Shown here in pieces: positions 44,701 through 56,500 of a DNA stretch of 64,000 nt. Under the pieces are notes generated by a model. The model made no database searches. It had not been told where the DNA came from and saw nothing but the letters and a program-made list of their open reading frames with translations. Within the stretch, counting starts at the first letter, position 1. Every line of letters begins with the position of its first letter. Origin of the DNA: Symsagittifera roscoffensis (lineage: Eukaryota; Xenacoelomorpha; Acoela; Convolutidae); assembly GCF_963678635.1 (NCBI RefSeq), contig NC_087062.1, positions 24,572,177-24,636,176 of the forward strand, given 5' to 3'. Position numbers and translations under genes: made by a program.

Positions 44701-47700
44701 GGAAATCTTCCCTGCATAAGAGCCTATTCCCATGCTTAAGTAGAGAATATTTCTAGATTTAGGAATAGTCAAGTTTTTGATTTTTTGATCGTTTCTTAGA
44801 TTTTTTTTTTCATTTTTTTTTTCGAAAACTACCGAGCGAAATCTGAAGAAAGATTTAAATTGAAAGGAGGATTAGTAGTTTTCTCCTTATAAACAGCTAA
44901 TCTACTTCTTAAGCAGAGAAATTACTAGGGTGAATTTCTCTGCTAGGGTGAACTTCATTTTTGTGAAAATTACGCATTTCGGTATCAGTACAATCGAAGT
45001 TTTTAAAAATAAGAAAACAGGTACATCCAGCATTAGCTGGGCCTGTAGTTTACTTCCAAGCGATTGTTGCACAGATGCGAGGACGTGAGTGACGCTCTTA
45101 ATCATCAGTTCGGATATTCAAATCGGGAACATTGAAATAGTCAAATTTTTTCTGCTCGAATTTTTGCTGCTTTTTTTTGTGACTGGTGTTAGTAAATTTA
45201 CCAGCGGTCGAAGAGCAGATGTGAAACTGTGATACTCTTAGTCTAAAAATGGATTATCAAATTTTTCTTTTAAGGTATGTTATGAGTTTTTCCTTTTCCT
45301 TCTTTCACTTTGTTTTGCCTGTTTATAGCCCTTCTTTGCATTTTTCTCACTTGTGTTTGCAAAACGCAGCTTCGCCTTTGTGTAAGTTTTTCAAATTAAA
45401 CTCTCTGACACTTAATAAAAAATTAGAAAAAAAAACTGGCTTAAAACTTGGCTTCAAAACTTGGCTTCATGGTATAAATTTCACAATAATAATTTAGGTC
45501 GATTTTTTACTATTGCTTCTTGATTATTACGCTGTAGTTTGAAACCTGCTATTAGCAAGTGCTATGAAGCTGGGATTGAGATTGTCTGGATAGCCTGTTA
45601 CTGTGCAAGTCGCAGATAATGTTCCGACCATAGTCTTCAAAACAATTGAAAACTTTTTCAAATTAGTTTTTTTTTCGTGGTGTGATGAAAGAATCTGACG
45701 TAAAACTATAATTTAGGCATTTCTGCGGTAATAGTAATAAACGAAAATTGGACAAAGAGTTTTTGTGGAAAAATGACTAGAAACTTAAAAATGCGTGCTT
45801 AAAATTAAGTTTTCAGGGTTTAATTCAAGCATAAACAAGCTGTAGTGTAGTAAGCCTGCTCAATCGCTGTATTCGTTCGAATTTGAAATAACAATCAAAA
45901 GTTTTAAGCCAGTTTTTCTCGATACTGATAAAACTTTTTGAAAATTTTTCAATGTTTGAGTCACAACTGAAAGGGCTTCAGTTTTGTTTATTAATCGATC
46001 CATTCCGATGATTCTCTGTAGTACCTGATTTGGCATGGAAAACAAGAAATATATATAAAACACACTCGAATACAAAGTTCTTACCCATTTTTCAAATGGT
46101 CGACACAAAAACTGAAACACACCTGAATACAAAATTCCTCTTGTTTAAAATGATCTGAACAACAAAAAGGATTTTTTGAAGGTAAACTACTAGTTTAACA
46201 TCATTTTAATTATTTCAATTTTCTATGCTTTGCCCAGAGGTAACGGCTACGTCTGACGACTAAAGATCTAGGCGCGAATCCGACCAAGGCCTGTTTTTTA
46301 AAGGCTAAGTTTTCAGTTTCAAAAAAACTTTGGCCTCGTTTGTCTGTATATGTTGTATCGGCTTAGCCGATTCCTTGGATTCATTTCGGTTAATTGTAAA
46401 TGTACTAACTCTGACTTTGTAGTTTTAAAAAATTTTTAACGCTAAAAAACCTAAATAGACAAAAATGGCTTGGGTTTTTTTGGCTTCATGGTATAATTTG
46501 GAGCCCTTTTAAGGAAAAAATGTTTTAAAAATCCTTTTGTGTGTGTTGAGTGGGAAAGGGCGTGAATATCAAAGCTGAATAGCTCAAACTGTTTCATGGC
46601 ATGTTTTTTCTGCTTTGGGCTCAACGGGCGTTTACCTAAGTGTTGTCGGCTGAGATGCCGCTCGAAGCCTAACTCTGAATACGCATTTAACGCCGGCTGT
46701 TGTGTTAGTGGACGTATTTTTCTCAAATTGAACGTCTTTCGAGACAACATTTTTTTCTCTGCATCGCATCTTACTAAAGAATTTAAGATTTTGAACAAAG
46801 ATACTTTAAGCTACTGAAAGGCATCTGCAATTTGTCAGTTCAATGTCCCCTAATTAAAAAAAAAATTGGTCCATAAAAAGTCTTGTTAAAGAGGATGTTT
46901 TTAAGTTGTACATTGCTGCGTCCACTTTACAGTGAAACGAAATTTTAATCTTATATTGCAATTATATAGTAAATGATTTACTATTGTTTCAGGATTACTT
47001 CCGGGTGAGCAACCAGACGAGCGATCGTTGCGTGCTCGAACTCGAAGTCCAACCAGTCAACTTGGATCCAACCGTGAATTGAAGAGACGCCGAATGGGAC
47101 CTCCTCGGTTCCCGAGTCGCATGGACATAGAGGAAGGGGAAGACACGGAGGATTATGACTCCATGTTAGATCAGTATAGGTTAGTTTTTGTAAATTCATA
47201 ATGCAAGAAATAAAAATATCAGTTGTGCATGTCGACGCCATACGTGTAGCTCATTTGCAGTAATTAGGATAATTCTTGTTGTTCTACTAACTTGAAAGAA
47301 AAGTCTTTTGAGCAGCATATGCTACAAAAAAGGTCGTTGCTATGAGTCTGTTTTACTAGACAAGAGAAGCAGGAAGAGTGGGCGAGGAGGAATACCCACA
47401 GGGGAGGAGGAGGCGCGAATGGTGGCTCTGCAGCTGCTGTAAGAGGATCTTCAGGAGGGGATTCAATCGCAGAGCGTGAGATGTCACCACCCCCGAGAGA
47501 GGAAATATTTTTTCAAAAATAGTGAGTCTTTTGTTAATCTGGTTACGAGGCACATCTGAGGTTTTATTTAGGATGGACTTTTGTACGATTATTATGTCTA
47601 GGCTAGCGGATTTGATTAAAAACACTCGTTGGGCTCAAAATGAAGAAAGGGTTCATCAGGTCGTTTTGATTACACCTTTGGCTGAGAAAATGATGTTTGA

Positions 47701-49583
47701 CAGGTAAATTTTTAGAAGAAGAAGACAGGCGAGTTGACCTTTTTAAGAGATTTTCGGAATATTTTGTTCAGGAGTTTTTGCACGATTTGCCCCTCAATTT
47801 AAGTGTAAGTTGGCGCCTTCAAATAAAATTTGGGTTTGGTCGAACAGAAATAATACCCCTCCCCTTAAATCTGCTCGTGCTTTATCGGAGATCGAAAATT
47901 GGGATCTACTTAACAATAGCCACTCCTGTGGTGTCTACTAAAAATTGCCACCCCTATAAATAAAAGCAGTAAATTAGCACTAGAGCTTTCTATGTATAAA
48001 TCGAATTTTGCTACATTCTGATTGGTCGAAAATTCGACTAATTTAATCTACTTAACAATTAAACCCCCCCTTTCTTGAAGAGGGTAATTTTTAAAAAGAT
48101 CCGAAAATTGTTTCACGCCTTCCTGGAAAATTAGTTTGTTTTTGCATGTCCGGTAGCAATGTAAATTAATTTGATTGTAGTGTGCGTGAGATGCACAAAG
48201 AGTGGGAGAAGTGGTATGAGGAGAAGAAACAGAAAGAAGACACCGAAGGGGGAGGGGCAAATGAGAAGGGAAAAGGCAAGGAGAAGGAGAAAGATAACGA
48301 GAAAGAGAAGCCTAAGGAGAAAGAGGGATCAGCCAGTGGAACTACGTCCAAGGTAAACATTGAAGACACTTAGTCTGAAAATGAATTTTAAATTAACTAG
48401 TCTCAAACGTCTCGGGTCACTTTATTACAAACTCACAATTGCAATTTCGAATGTTTTCAGAGGAAGAACTGCTCCGAGCCTTAATACGACAATTGTATTG
48501 GCTTTGACGAGGGTGGCTTTTCTTTGATGCTTTTCAACTCATTTTTGCAATGAACACAGCGCCATTTTGTAGTTCTCAACCCCAGAACTACTCAAGAGAC
48601 TAATATAGAGATTCTTATGAACTGCGTTATAGAAGGCCTCCAACTTGAAAGAGTGCAAGAGTATCCTGGCACAATGCAGGATCAAAGATGAAAGTGACGC
48701 AGAGACGGCCATCGAGATATCCAGGGCTTTGGCTGAGGCACATGTACAATACAGGCTACGCTACATGAAACCAGAGGTAAAATAGAATAAGAAGTTCAGT
48801 CAAACAAATCATTTTGCCAAGAATTTCCTAAGAAAATGAAGTAACGGTATCAACTATGTTCGTTGAGTTGACCGACCAGTTTACGAAAGCTAAGAGGTTC
48901 ATTCCAGTATGCGAAAGCTAAGAGGTTGAAATGTTTTGAATGGTGTGCATGATAGTATTCAAATGATGCAAGTTCTTGGCAAAAAAAACCTATTTTTAAA
49001 ACATACGAATAGGGGAAATGCGATTACTTCTCTATTTCAGGAGAAAACTAAAGAAACGCAGGATATCTACAAAACGGTGCTAGGATACTTACGCGAGATG
49101 CAGTCGGGCAAAGTGCCCACTCTTGTCACGCCAAACATGCAACAGATGCCCCCCAATCCAATCATGAACCCTCAAATGTTTCCCCCAGGTGTCGTGATGC
49201 CCCCTAATATGATGCCACCAGGGTTCCAAATGCCCCCAAATGCACAATATGCCCCTAATATGATGTACGGGAGCATGCCGCACCCAACTCCGGTGAGTGG
49301 CGCTGGCGGGACGTACTCGTGGCCCGTGCCGACGGATCCCAGAACTGGTAGACCCATGCAGTCAGATTGGACTAATATGTCGGCGAATGGGCAGCAGAAA
49401 AACGAGGGCACGAATCCTTTAATGATGAGTAATATTTCTAGTTCAGATTCAAAGCAGCAACAGCAGCACTCAAATGTGATGCAACCGACACCATATGCGC
49501 AACAGGCATCTTTCTATCAAGGTCCTCCGCCTGTAAACCCAGCGCAACAGAGGACTAATGCACCCGCAGTCGCGTCATCATAA
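35743..49583 (+). CDS. Matrin/U1-type C2H2 zinc-finger protein (12 exons)
   Basis: Exons: 35743-35997, 38418-38486, 38634-38751, 41660-41802, 42056-42205, 42407-42651, 43317-43399, 46993-47179, 47360-47521, 48181-48352, 48633-48776, 49041-49583. All introns are GT-AG and every phase agrees, giving about 756 residues. Residues 1-80 are disordered. Finger 1 (C84, C87, H100, H106; QHLLGLRHAK) is split by intron 1. Finger 2 (C169, C172, H184, H190; YYCDLCDAEFELRDALHH) follows GLDCLTER. Next come a helical region, an Arg/Gly-rich region, an RS-like stretch (SLRARTRSPTSQLGSNRELK), a Lys/Glu coil (HKEWEKWYEEKKQKED) and a Met/Pro-rich tail (49041 on). U1/matrin-type fingers usually bind RNA or RNP partners, so a nuclear role in RNA processing is inferred. 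In-frame TAA at 35695 precedes the start; AUG-AAC-UGA at 35677 is a minimal uORF. I cannot name an orthologue. Confidence 0.82.
36545..36618 (+). repeat. tRNA-like segment (SINE head or tRNA pseudogene)
   Basis: A-box-like TGGTCAAGTGGT, a CGTGC/GTACG anticodon-like stem and B-box-like GTGTTCGAATTTC, flanked by partly complementary ends (GACCCAA / TTGGGCT) and followed by TTTTTT. Loop sizes are imperfect, so an active tRNA is unlikely. In intron 1 of the zinc-finger gene. Confidence 0.45.
36704..36979. mobile_element. MITE-like element with GGATCTACTTAACAATTCCCC ends
   Basis: Inverted termini of more than 20 bp: GGATCTACTTAACAATTCCC at 36704 and its complement ending at 36979. Contains C-runs, a second internal copy of the terminus (about 36922) and CTGATTGGCTGAAAGTTCGA. 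No coding capacity. Related elements lie at 39332 and 47902. Confidence 0.75.
37237..37372 (+). repeat. Dispersed repeat, copy 1 (CAACGGGCGTTTACC family)
   Basis: About 130 bp sharing interrupted blocks with 46620-46755: CAACGGGCGTTTACC, AAGT.TTGTCGGCT, TTTAACGC, and a TTGAAC..GTC.GTCGAGACAA-like end. Same orientation in two introns of one gene. Short, conserved and GC-richer than its surroundings. Confidence 0.55.
38073..38205. repeat. Near-perfect 60-bp-arm inverted repeat
   Basis: The left arm (38073-38132) reads TATTTACACAACCGCGTATT.. and the right arm (38146-38205) is its complement with very few mismatches, around a 13-bp loop. Includes ACCAATCAGAATCGAGA. Probably a foldback MITE. An A-box-like TTGGCTCAGTTGG lies just upstream at 38049. 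Confidence 0.88.
39332..39482. mobile_element. MITE-like element, same family as 36704
   Basis: Starts GGATCTCTTCAACTATTCTC and ends GGAATTGTTAAGAAGATCC, matching the inverted termini of the 36704 element with substitutions. A related solo fragment lies just left (39253-39310, C-run and AGCAAGATCC). Confidence 0.6.
39564..39800. mobile_element. hAT-like non-autonomous element
   Basis: The ends CAGGGGCGAATCTACG and (complement) CAGGTGCGGATTTATAGG fit the hAT-type terminal pattern CAGGGGCGGATY. The flanks GGTCGAAG and GGTCGGGA agree in the first five of eight bases, like a decayed 8-bp target duplication. 237 bp, no coding capacity. Confidence 0.6.
41061..41421. mobile_element. hAT-like non-autonomous element, second copy
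   Basis: Begins CAGGTGCGGATATAGGATTT followed by a run of 14 G, and ends CACCCCTGAACTG. Its left end resembles the 39564 element; the right boundary and target duplication are less clear. Confidence 0.42.
41425..41545. repeat. AGTTGAATTTC minisatellite
   Basis: Irregular repeats of (A)AGTTGAATTTC / TTCGACAGTTGAATTTC / GGGACTTAATTTCG, about seven units, in intron 3 of the zinc-finger gene shortly before exon 4. Confidence 0.7.
46229..46294 (+). repeat. tRNA-like segment in intron 7
   Basis: GCTTTG and CAAGGC can pair as an acceptor-like stem. A-box-like GCCCAGAGGTAACGGC, a GTCT/AGAT stem and B-box-like GCGCGAATCCGACC are in tRNA order, followed by TTTTTT. Probably a SINE head or tRNA relic. 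Confidence 0.45.
46618..46755 (+). repeat. Dispersed repeat, copy 2 (CAACGGGCGTTTACC family)
   Basis: Second copy of the 37237 module, same strand, with the same block order. The preceding TTTCATGGCA is also shared with copy 1. Confidence 0.55.
47902..48102. mobile_element. MITE-like element, same family as 36704
   Basis: GGATCTACTTAACAATAGCC at the left, TCTACTTAACAATTAAACC internally, and GGGTAATTTTTAAAAAGATCC at the right. It shares CATTCTGATTGG and ATTCGACTAATTT with the 36704 copy. In intron 9. Confidence 0.65.
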
Positions 49584-50546
49584 TGAAAAAAATAGCGAAG
49601 TTTTGAATGCTCAACATAAATTGATGTTCTGTGATTTTGTTTTGTTCAAAATATTTATTTTGTGAGACTTTGTTTTGACTATCTAAGTGTGACAGAGAAT
49701 GCACGACTTCATACATTTTGAAAGTAAATGGGTTTTTAAACGACCTGAAAGATTTTATACCCTGGATTCAAAATTCGAGGGATGTTTCACTTTCGATTTT
49801 TTGTGAATTTATCGCGTTGCATAATGTTATAGGGATACGAAAATGATAGGATCATAGGGATATGATATGATAAATAATAAGAGCCGTGTTTGTTTTTTAA
49901 ATATATGGAAGACGTTTCGAGTTTTAATTTTTTAGGCAATAGCGAAGAATATTTTTCTACATGGTTTTCATTTCATCTGAAGCAGCTTTAATTTGATTTC
50001 TCGTTTTTTTTTCAAGTTTCGATTGTATATGAAGTGGTATTCGGCCTTTTTCTGTGTTTACAGTGAGTCAAGTAGGACTCCAGTGTTTTTTCGTTTAGTA
50101 ACCATTACAAGGCATTTTTGTTTTGTTCTGATCCGGCAGCGAAAGCGACCCGACCCTTTTTAACCTCTCGGTATAGCTAAGATGAGTATTCTATCTTTCC
50201 TAATCAGGGGTAGACCCAATTTGAAAATGGATTAAAAGATAAAAAATAATTCCCTTGGCACTTGCGAAGGTATGTATCTGACAAGCCCTGGATCAATGAT
50301 AGCTCCGCAGAGTGTCCACCAGGAAAATATTTGTACTTAATCCCTTTAAACTTGAGAGCGATTGTGAAATTGATTAAAATGCAAAACAAATGGGGATAGA
50401 AATGGAATTAAACGGCTTAGCGTATAATTGAAAATGTAATCATTCATCAATTTTGCCTGATTGCATCTCTTACCTGCAATTTGCAGAAGCAGAAGAGTTG
50501 TTCTTAATTTTCGGGAAGGTAGAAAACTTTATATTTGAACTCAAGA
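49584..50546 (+). other. Spacer between the zinc-finger and receptor genes
   Basis: No coding sequence seen. A canonical AATAAA for the zinc-finger gene is not obvious. A candidate acceptor (TACCTGCAATTTGCAG, to 50486) lies 60 bp upstream of the receptor start and may receive a leader or a 5' UTR exon. Confidence 0.45.
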
Positions 50547-53500
50547 ATGAATTCGTCGACAAGCTTGTTGAAGTTGCCCCCTAACGACACATGTGGTAAG
50601 AAAACTTATTAGTTTGAACTTTTCCGCTGAAATAAATTTTGCTGTGAGGAGGCTTTTAGTGGGCTCGGAGAGTTTCGTTTTCATGAGCGTAGTCTAATCT
50701 AGACTATCTCATAAGTCGTGCTGATTTTTTTGTTTTCATGAAAAATCATAAAATATGTTCACGCTCAAATTTGATTTTTTGCAGTGTTACTTTTGATTTT
50801 CTGAAGGTCACAAAAATTGATCTACTTTTAATTTCGAAAGTGGATTTTAAGTTTCAGATTTCTCAGCGGAATGAAAAGTTTACCTATAGATCCAGTTTTC
50901 TCAAATTGGTGTAATTTTATTGGATTGCTAGAGCGGGAACTAAACGGTTTTTCCCCCTTTTATCGACTTCTCTTACAAATTTTACTTGTTTTGGTTGTGA
51001 CCATTAAAAATGAGGAGAAACTTTGCATTCGGATTTTCGACGCAAAATCAGAAACCACACATAATCATCGGAATGGGTCGAGTGATATATCATATTCAAT
51101 CCTTTTCAGTCGTAATTTGAAAGACATTTAAAAAATTTCAATAAATCGTCCAGGTGCTCAGAGAAACTGGTTTCAAAATATCGAGATTTGTTCTAATTTT
51201 GAGCGAATAAAGCGATCGAATAACGTTCTTTATCTGAAATTTTTAGGCCAGGAAAACTTGATTTTTCTGAAGTGAAAACTATTTAGCGCTTCATGGGCAA
51301 AAATTTTGCTTTATTTACAAGTACCTAGGCAAAAAAGTTTAAAAATATTTTGAAATGGTTGTGAATCTGTTTAATTGCTACTTTTTTGGACAAATGATTC
51401 CTGTAAAAATTGAGTTGTTTGACTGACTATTATCTGCTCAAGTTTTATCGGCTTAGTTGCCCCATCACGGATTTTTATTTTGCTGTAAGCCTTTTTCATT
51501 ATAGTTTTAAGTGGAACTTTTTACAAAATCAGTTTTTTAGCGGCTCTATTGGTGTCTGCTCAGAGATTGTCGGTTTTGTTTCCGTTTCGCAAGTTTTTTC
51601 CCGTTGCTAATTTAATATTCAAATGCTTTGCTTGGCTTGTTGGCCCAGAACTAATTTTACCGAGACATGCGAAAATTTTGGTAGCTCTTGATTCTTTTTT
51701 TCCAATACTATCCATTTTTTCGGTTTTTTCTCTTGTATCGCAAGTGATGCCGAGCTCCGCTTCGCCTTTATTTCAAAAAAGTGTAAATCATAAATTGTTC
51801 TTGAAATTCAAAGAGCTGAAAGGCCATGTGTTTTTTCTTACTTTGAAATGCTAAAGTTGATGTTTTTTTTAAAAAACAAGTTAGTTTTTTTTCTATTTTA
51901 TTGCGTTCATTAACGTGATTTTGTTTTGATTTCGAAAACATTGATCATTCACTGTAGCGTGGTTTTGTTTCAGATTTCGATGGACTCGAATATCCTGACA
52001 ACCCGAACAACGTGCTGTTTCGATTGGCCGAGTCCGGATGGTATCTTTTTCTTGCAGTGTCCATTTTCTGGAGCTCAGCTTTCGTCATCCTCGTCGTGGT
52101 CAGGACTCCGCAGCTTCATTATCCTCCCGGATACCTGATGGTCTGCATGTCCATGTGTGACGTGTTCATGTCCTTTCTCATTGGATCTGCAGTGGTACCG
52201 GCATTTGATCATGGCTTCCAATATCCAACATTTGTATGTCACGGACAGGCCATACTGCTAGCATTCTTCCAGGTACGTTTGTCGTCAAGTGTTATTCCAT
52301 AGTTTTGCTTTCTAAGTGTCGATTTTATTAGACCAACTTTTTCAAAAATTTATGGAATTACGTTTTTTAGTACGAAATTTAATTAAGAACTAATCAAAGC
52401 GCTTATTTGAAAGGCCATGCGTTCGTTAGTTTGATCCATTTCTTCTTAAAAAAATGAAAAAGTTATGTTCGAAATTTGGTAAAGATGATTTTTTTAGAAT
52501 GTGAATGCAATGTGTCTGATGGTATCTGCCATTGACCAATTTGTGTCCATCTATTGGCCACTGAAGTACCACCAGTTTGTCTCCACCGAGAAACTCATTG
52601 GGACTTTTGCAGCCATTGGGTTCCTGGGAACTCTCATCCCAGTGTACTGGGCCATCACGGATGAATCATGGTTTGATGACTACCTGTACATCTGCTTCCT
52701 GATCTCGAACAACTTCTATTTGACAAATATACAGATGCTGCTCATGTTTGTCACCCCAGGTCAACTATTTATTTTCATGATTCATCCTTATTTGTCTGTA
52801 ATCACATAATCAGCATCAATGTGTCAGTTAGTTGTAGTCTAAATAACATAAAGCCCAAGATTAGGTTTGGCTTACGAGGCAACTACAGCATTTGTTTTCG
52901 TTGTCAAAAATTTGGGCGAATTTAATGAAAAAATTAAGTGTCAATCATTAGTTTTCAGGTCATATATTTTTTGGAAAGTTTTCAAGAACAAATGGTTTTC
53001 CTTTAACGTTTATGGATGGACTATTTCCAGTTTTCTGACGGCGGTGTTTAACGAACTAACTTTTTTTACACAAGCAAAGCTTGGGTGATATTACGACCTC
53101 ACTTTTTTTCAACCTAATTCGCAAATATTAGTGCTCTTTTATTGCAGTATATGCATAAGATCAATAACCAGCGATTAAGTACAGCAAATGCTAAGCATGT
53201 TAACACACACTATTGTATTACAAATAGCACTTTATACAAATAGCGTAGAGGTAGGAAAGAAGACCATCAGCAAAATAAGAGAGTTCGAACCTCAGCGGGG
53301 TCGAATGGTTTTAATGAATTTTTTCGTCTACTAGTTAAAATGCGTCCGCTCTATATGTTGAGACATTTTAGTTGGGTAAATTTCTTTTTCTTTTCAAATT
53401 GACTGGTACTGCTAATGCGTCATAATTGGTTTGCGTCATTTAGCAATTATGTAGACTCATATTGCCGGTCATATTTTTGCTTGTGTATGCGAAGTGCAAC

Positions 53501-56500
53501 TTCGCTTCTGTGTTAAAAATTACATCGATCGATCGAAGGGCGCTCTAATGTCAGAAGTTAACTGAGTGAATAAGTTGTTTTTGATTTGGAGGAGAGTTGT
53601 TTGTTTTTCCCGCTTTTGATTAATCAGACGGTAAAATTACTCTCATTGAGTAAGTTATTAACAGATTGTTTTGATTCTTATTTGATTGCAAGATTACATG
53701 TTGATTGAGCTATCTATAACTTGAGGAAAGTATGTGATTTAATGCTTCCAGGTATGGTAGTGCTGGGCTGCTATCTGATGATACTGGCCAGTGTGTGGAA
53801 GGAGAAGGCGATGGTAATGAAGGAGCAGAGACAGGCTGGAGCTGGGAGGAGGGCAAGCATGGCGGCCCAAGGAGGCATGCAGATAGTGGCACAGCTGAAT
53901 GCGTGCAAAATGCTGTTCCTAGTCACTGTCGTCTTCTTCCTCTCATTCATTCCCTACATGACTGTGGACAGGTGAGGGCAGATAGCATAGCAATGAAAAT
54001 AATAATCAACTGTTTTCAGAAGTATAGGTTAAAAAAATCATTTTAAACCGTTTCAGGCTTATAAGAATAAAAAATTTACTAAAAAGAAAAAAGCAGAATC
54101 AGCTTTATCATCTACAAAAAAATCCATCAACTAAGTTTCATCAAATAAGGAATGGATAGACAAAGAGTCCTACTGATCCATTTACCCGCTACACTAGAAC
54201 TTAATTTACAACAAACAGCGTTCCATCAAATAACAGGTTTTTTGTATCAAAGTTAATCAAAATCAAAAATGAACAGACAAAGCGACCTGTTGGCCCAATA
54301 AAGGTATCACATTTCTATTGCACAAACACTTAAAGAAAAAAGCGTTTTCAGAAAAAAAAGATTTATGAAAATAAGGGAGTAAATTCAAAACCATATCCTA
54401 AACTTTGTTTTCTCTAGAGCTAGAAGGTTTTTGATGATCATTCTTAACAGTTAAATCGACTCATTGTTGGTAGTCCTTAAGCATGCAGCTTACGAACCAC
54501 GGTTATGTGAATTTAATAAAGGAAAAGTATATCTACCATTTCATAGTTTTGATCGAGTTATATTTTCAACAAGACTGCTCGTATCAGAGCGAAGCCCTGA
54601 ATGTTCTGACTGCCTCTGAAGGTCTATGAAGCAGTAATAACATGAAAAATTAAATGTACTAGAACGATTTTTTTTTAATTTGAGATTTTTTGTGAAAATC
54701 ATCCCCCCACACGCCATATAAAGTACAAAAGGATAGATTTCGCTACTTGTAACAAATCAATTATGGCAAATAAGCTTCGCTAAACCAATTTGGAACGATT
54801 TCTAAGACGGATTAAATCTCGCTTACGCGTTAATAGCGCGAAATATATCGCGCGTTAATTGTTCCAATTTGGGCAAAATGGCAATCTTTAAACACTCATA
54901 GCTTTACGAAAAATAATCACAGGTGAAATATTTTTTCAAATTTAAGCTCAGGACAACAATACCTTTTGAATGATATCAAAAATTCCGTCAAAAATGGCTA
55001 GTTAAAAAGTCATGTCTGAAGAAAAAAACCACACCGAGCACAAATATTCCGTTACTTTCGTTACGAATTTCGGAACAATAATGGTGATTTTTTCTATTTT
55101 CTTGAAAGATCAGAGCTACCAAATTGAAAAGTTGTTGTTCCGACTTTCGATACGAAAGTAACGGAATATTTGTGCTCGGGGTGGTTTTATTTTTTCTTCA
55201 GACAAATTTCGACTTTTTAACTAGCCATTTTTGACGGAATTTTATCATTCGAAAGGTATTGTTGTCCTGAGCTCAAATTTGAAAAGATATTTTACCTGTG
55301 ATCTTTTTTCGTAAAGTTACGGGGGTTTAAAGTTTGCAATTTTGGCCAATTTGGGACAATTAACGCGCGATATATTTCGCGCTATTAACGCGTAAGCGGA
55401 GAGTTAATCCGTCTTAGAAATCGTTCCAAATTGGTTAAAAGAAGCTTATTTGCCATAATTGGTTTGTTACAAGGAGCGAAATTTATCCTTTTTTTTACTT
55501 TATATGGCGTGTGGGGGGATAATTTTCGTAAAAAATTTCAAATTTTGGGGAAAAAAAGTTTCATTTTATTTTATTTCATTTAATTTTTTATGTTATTACT
55601 GCTGCTCCATAAACCTCAAAAGGCAGTCGGAAGATTCAGGGCTTTGCCCTGATACGAGCAGTCTTGTTAGATTTTAAGTGTCAATCAACGTATTGAAAGC
55701 TTTTATTTTCAGTGATTTCAGATTAATTTTTTAGACTAATTTTCACACTGAATTATGAATCTTAGTCTTCTGGTTTAATTTCAATTATCTATTAGATATT
55801 TATACATTCATACACACATAGATTCATTGCACTTATGAATGTCACTATTCATAACTACACTTCTTAAGTTCAATTGATATTGATTTGCTGAATGAAATGC
55901 AATTTATGCATTCTTATCACCTAAATGGAAATGCACGAAAAAACGTTAACGGCTTCTAGTTTCGAAAAAGGATTTCAATTTAAAGAAATCCCAGCGGAAT
56001 ATATTTTAGCTGTAGATCGATCTTTTTCAATCCGTATTATTTTTTATCAGAAAAAAGAATCATAAAAGATTCCTCAAATCGAAAGAGCTCTTAGGCCATT
56101 TTTTGTTGTTTCGAACGCGAAAGTTGTTTAAAAAAAACAAGTCATTTCTGTTACTCTGGTTCCAAAAATCAAAATGAACTTCGCTCAGCTTAACTTTAAG
56201 AAAATGCTTCATGGAGCAAGCTGCAATTATACCCTCTAGTTAAATATTAGTGTCTTAGTTTTTAGATGATAACTTATTGCTTACTGAGCTTCAGTATGGC
56301 TGTGAACGGAAAATCTTATGGTCAAGTTTAACAACTAAATACTTGCAGACAGGTTTGATTGTTATCGAAATACACTTTGTTTCAAACCTATGAATTAGAT
56401 TCATTTGAACGGCGTTAGTTAGGGACTCGTCAAATTTATTACAAAAAGCTAATTATTTTAAGAAAACATCCCTTCTTGTACATCATCCGTTTTACAATCT

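Noticed and set aside
45249-45497. 82-codon frame in intron 7 of the zinc-finger gene
   Set aside because: Low-complexity Phe/Ser/Leu-rich translation of T-rich DNA.
46981-47241. Minus-strand 86-codon frame
   Set aside because: Antisense shadow of exon 8 of the zinc-finger gene.
52867-53088. 73-codon frame inside receptor intron 3
   Set aside because: No homology, starts without context, and lies fully between two well-supported exons.
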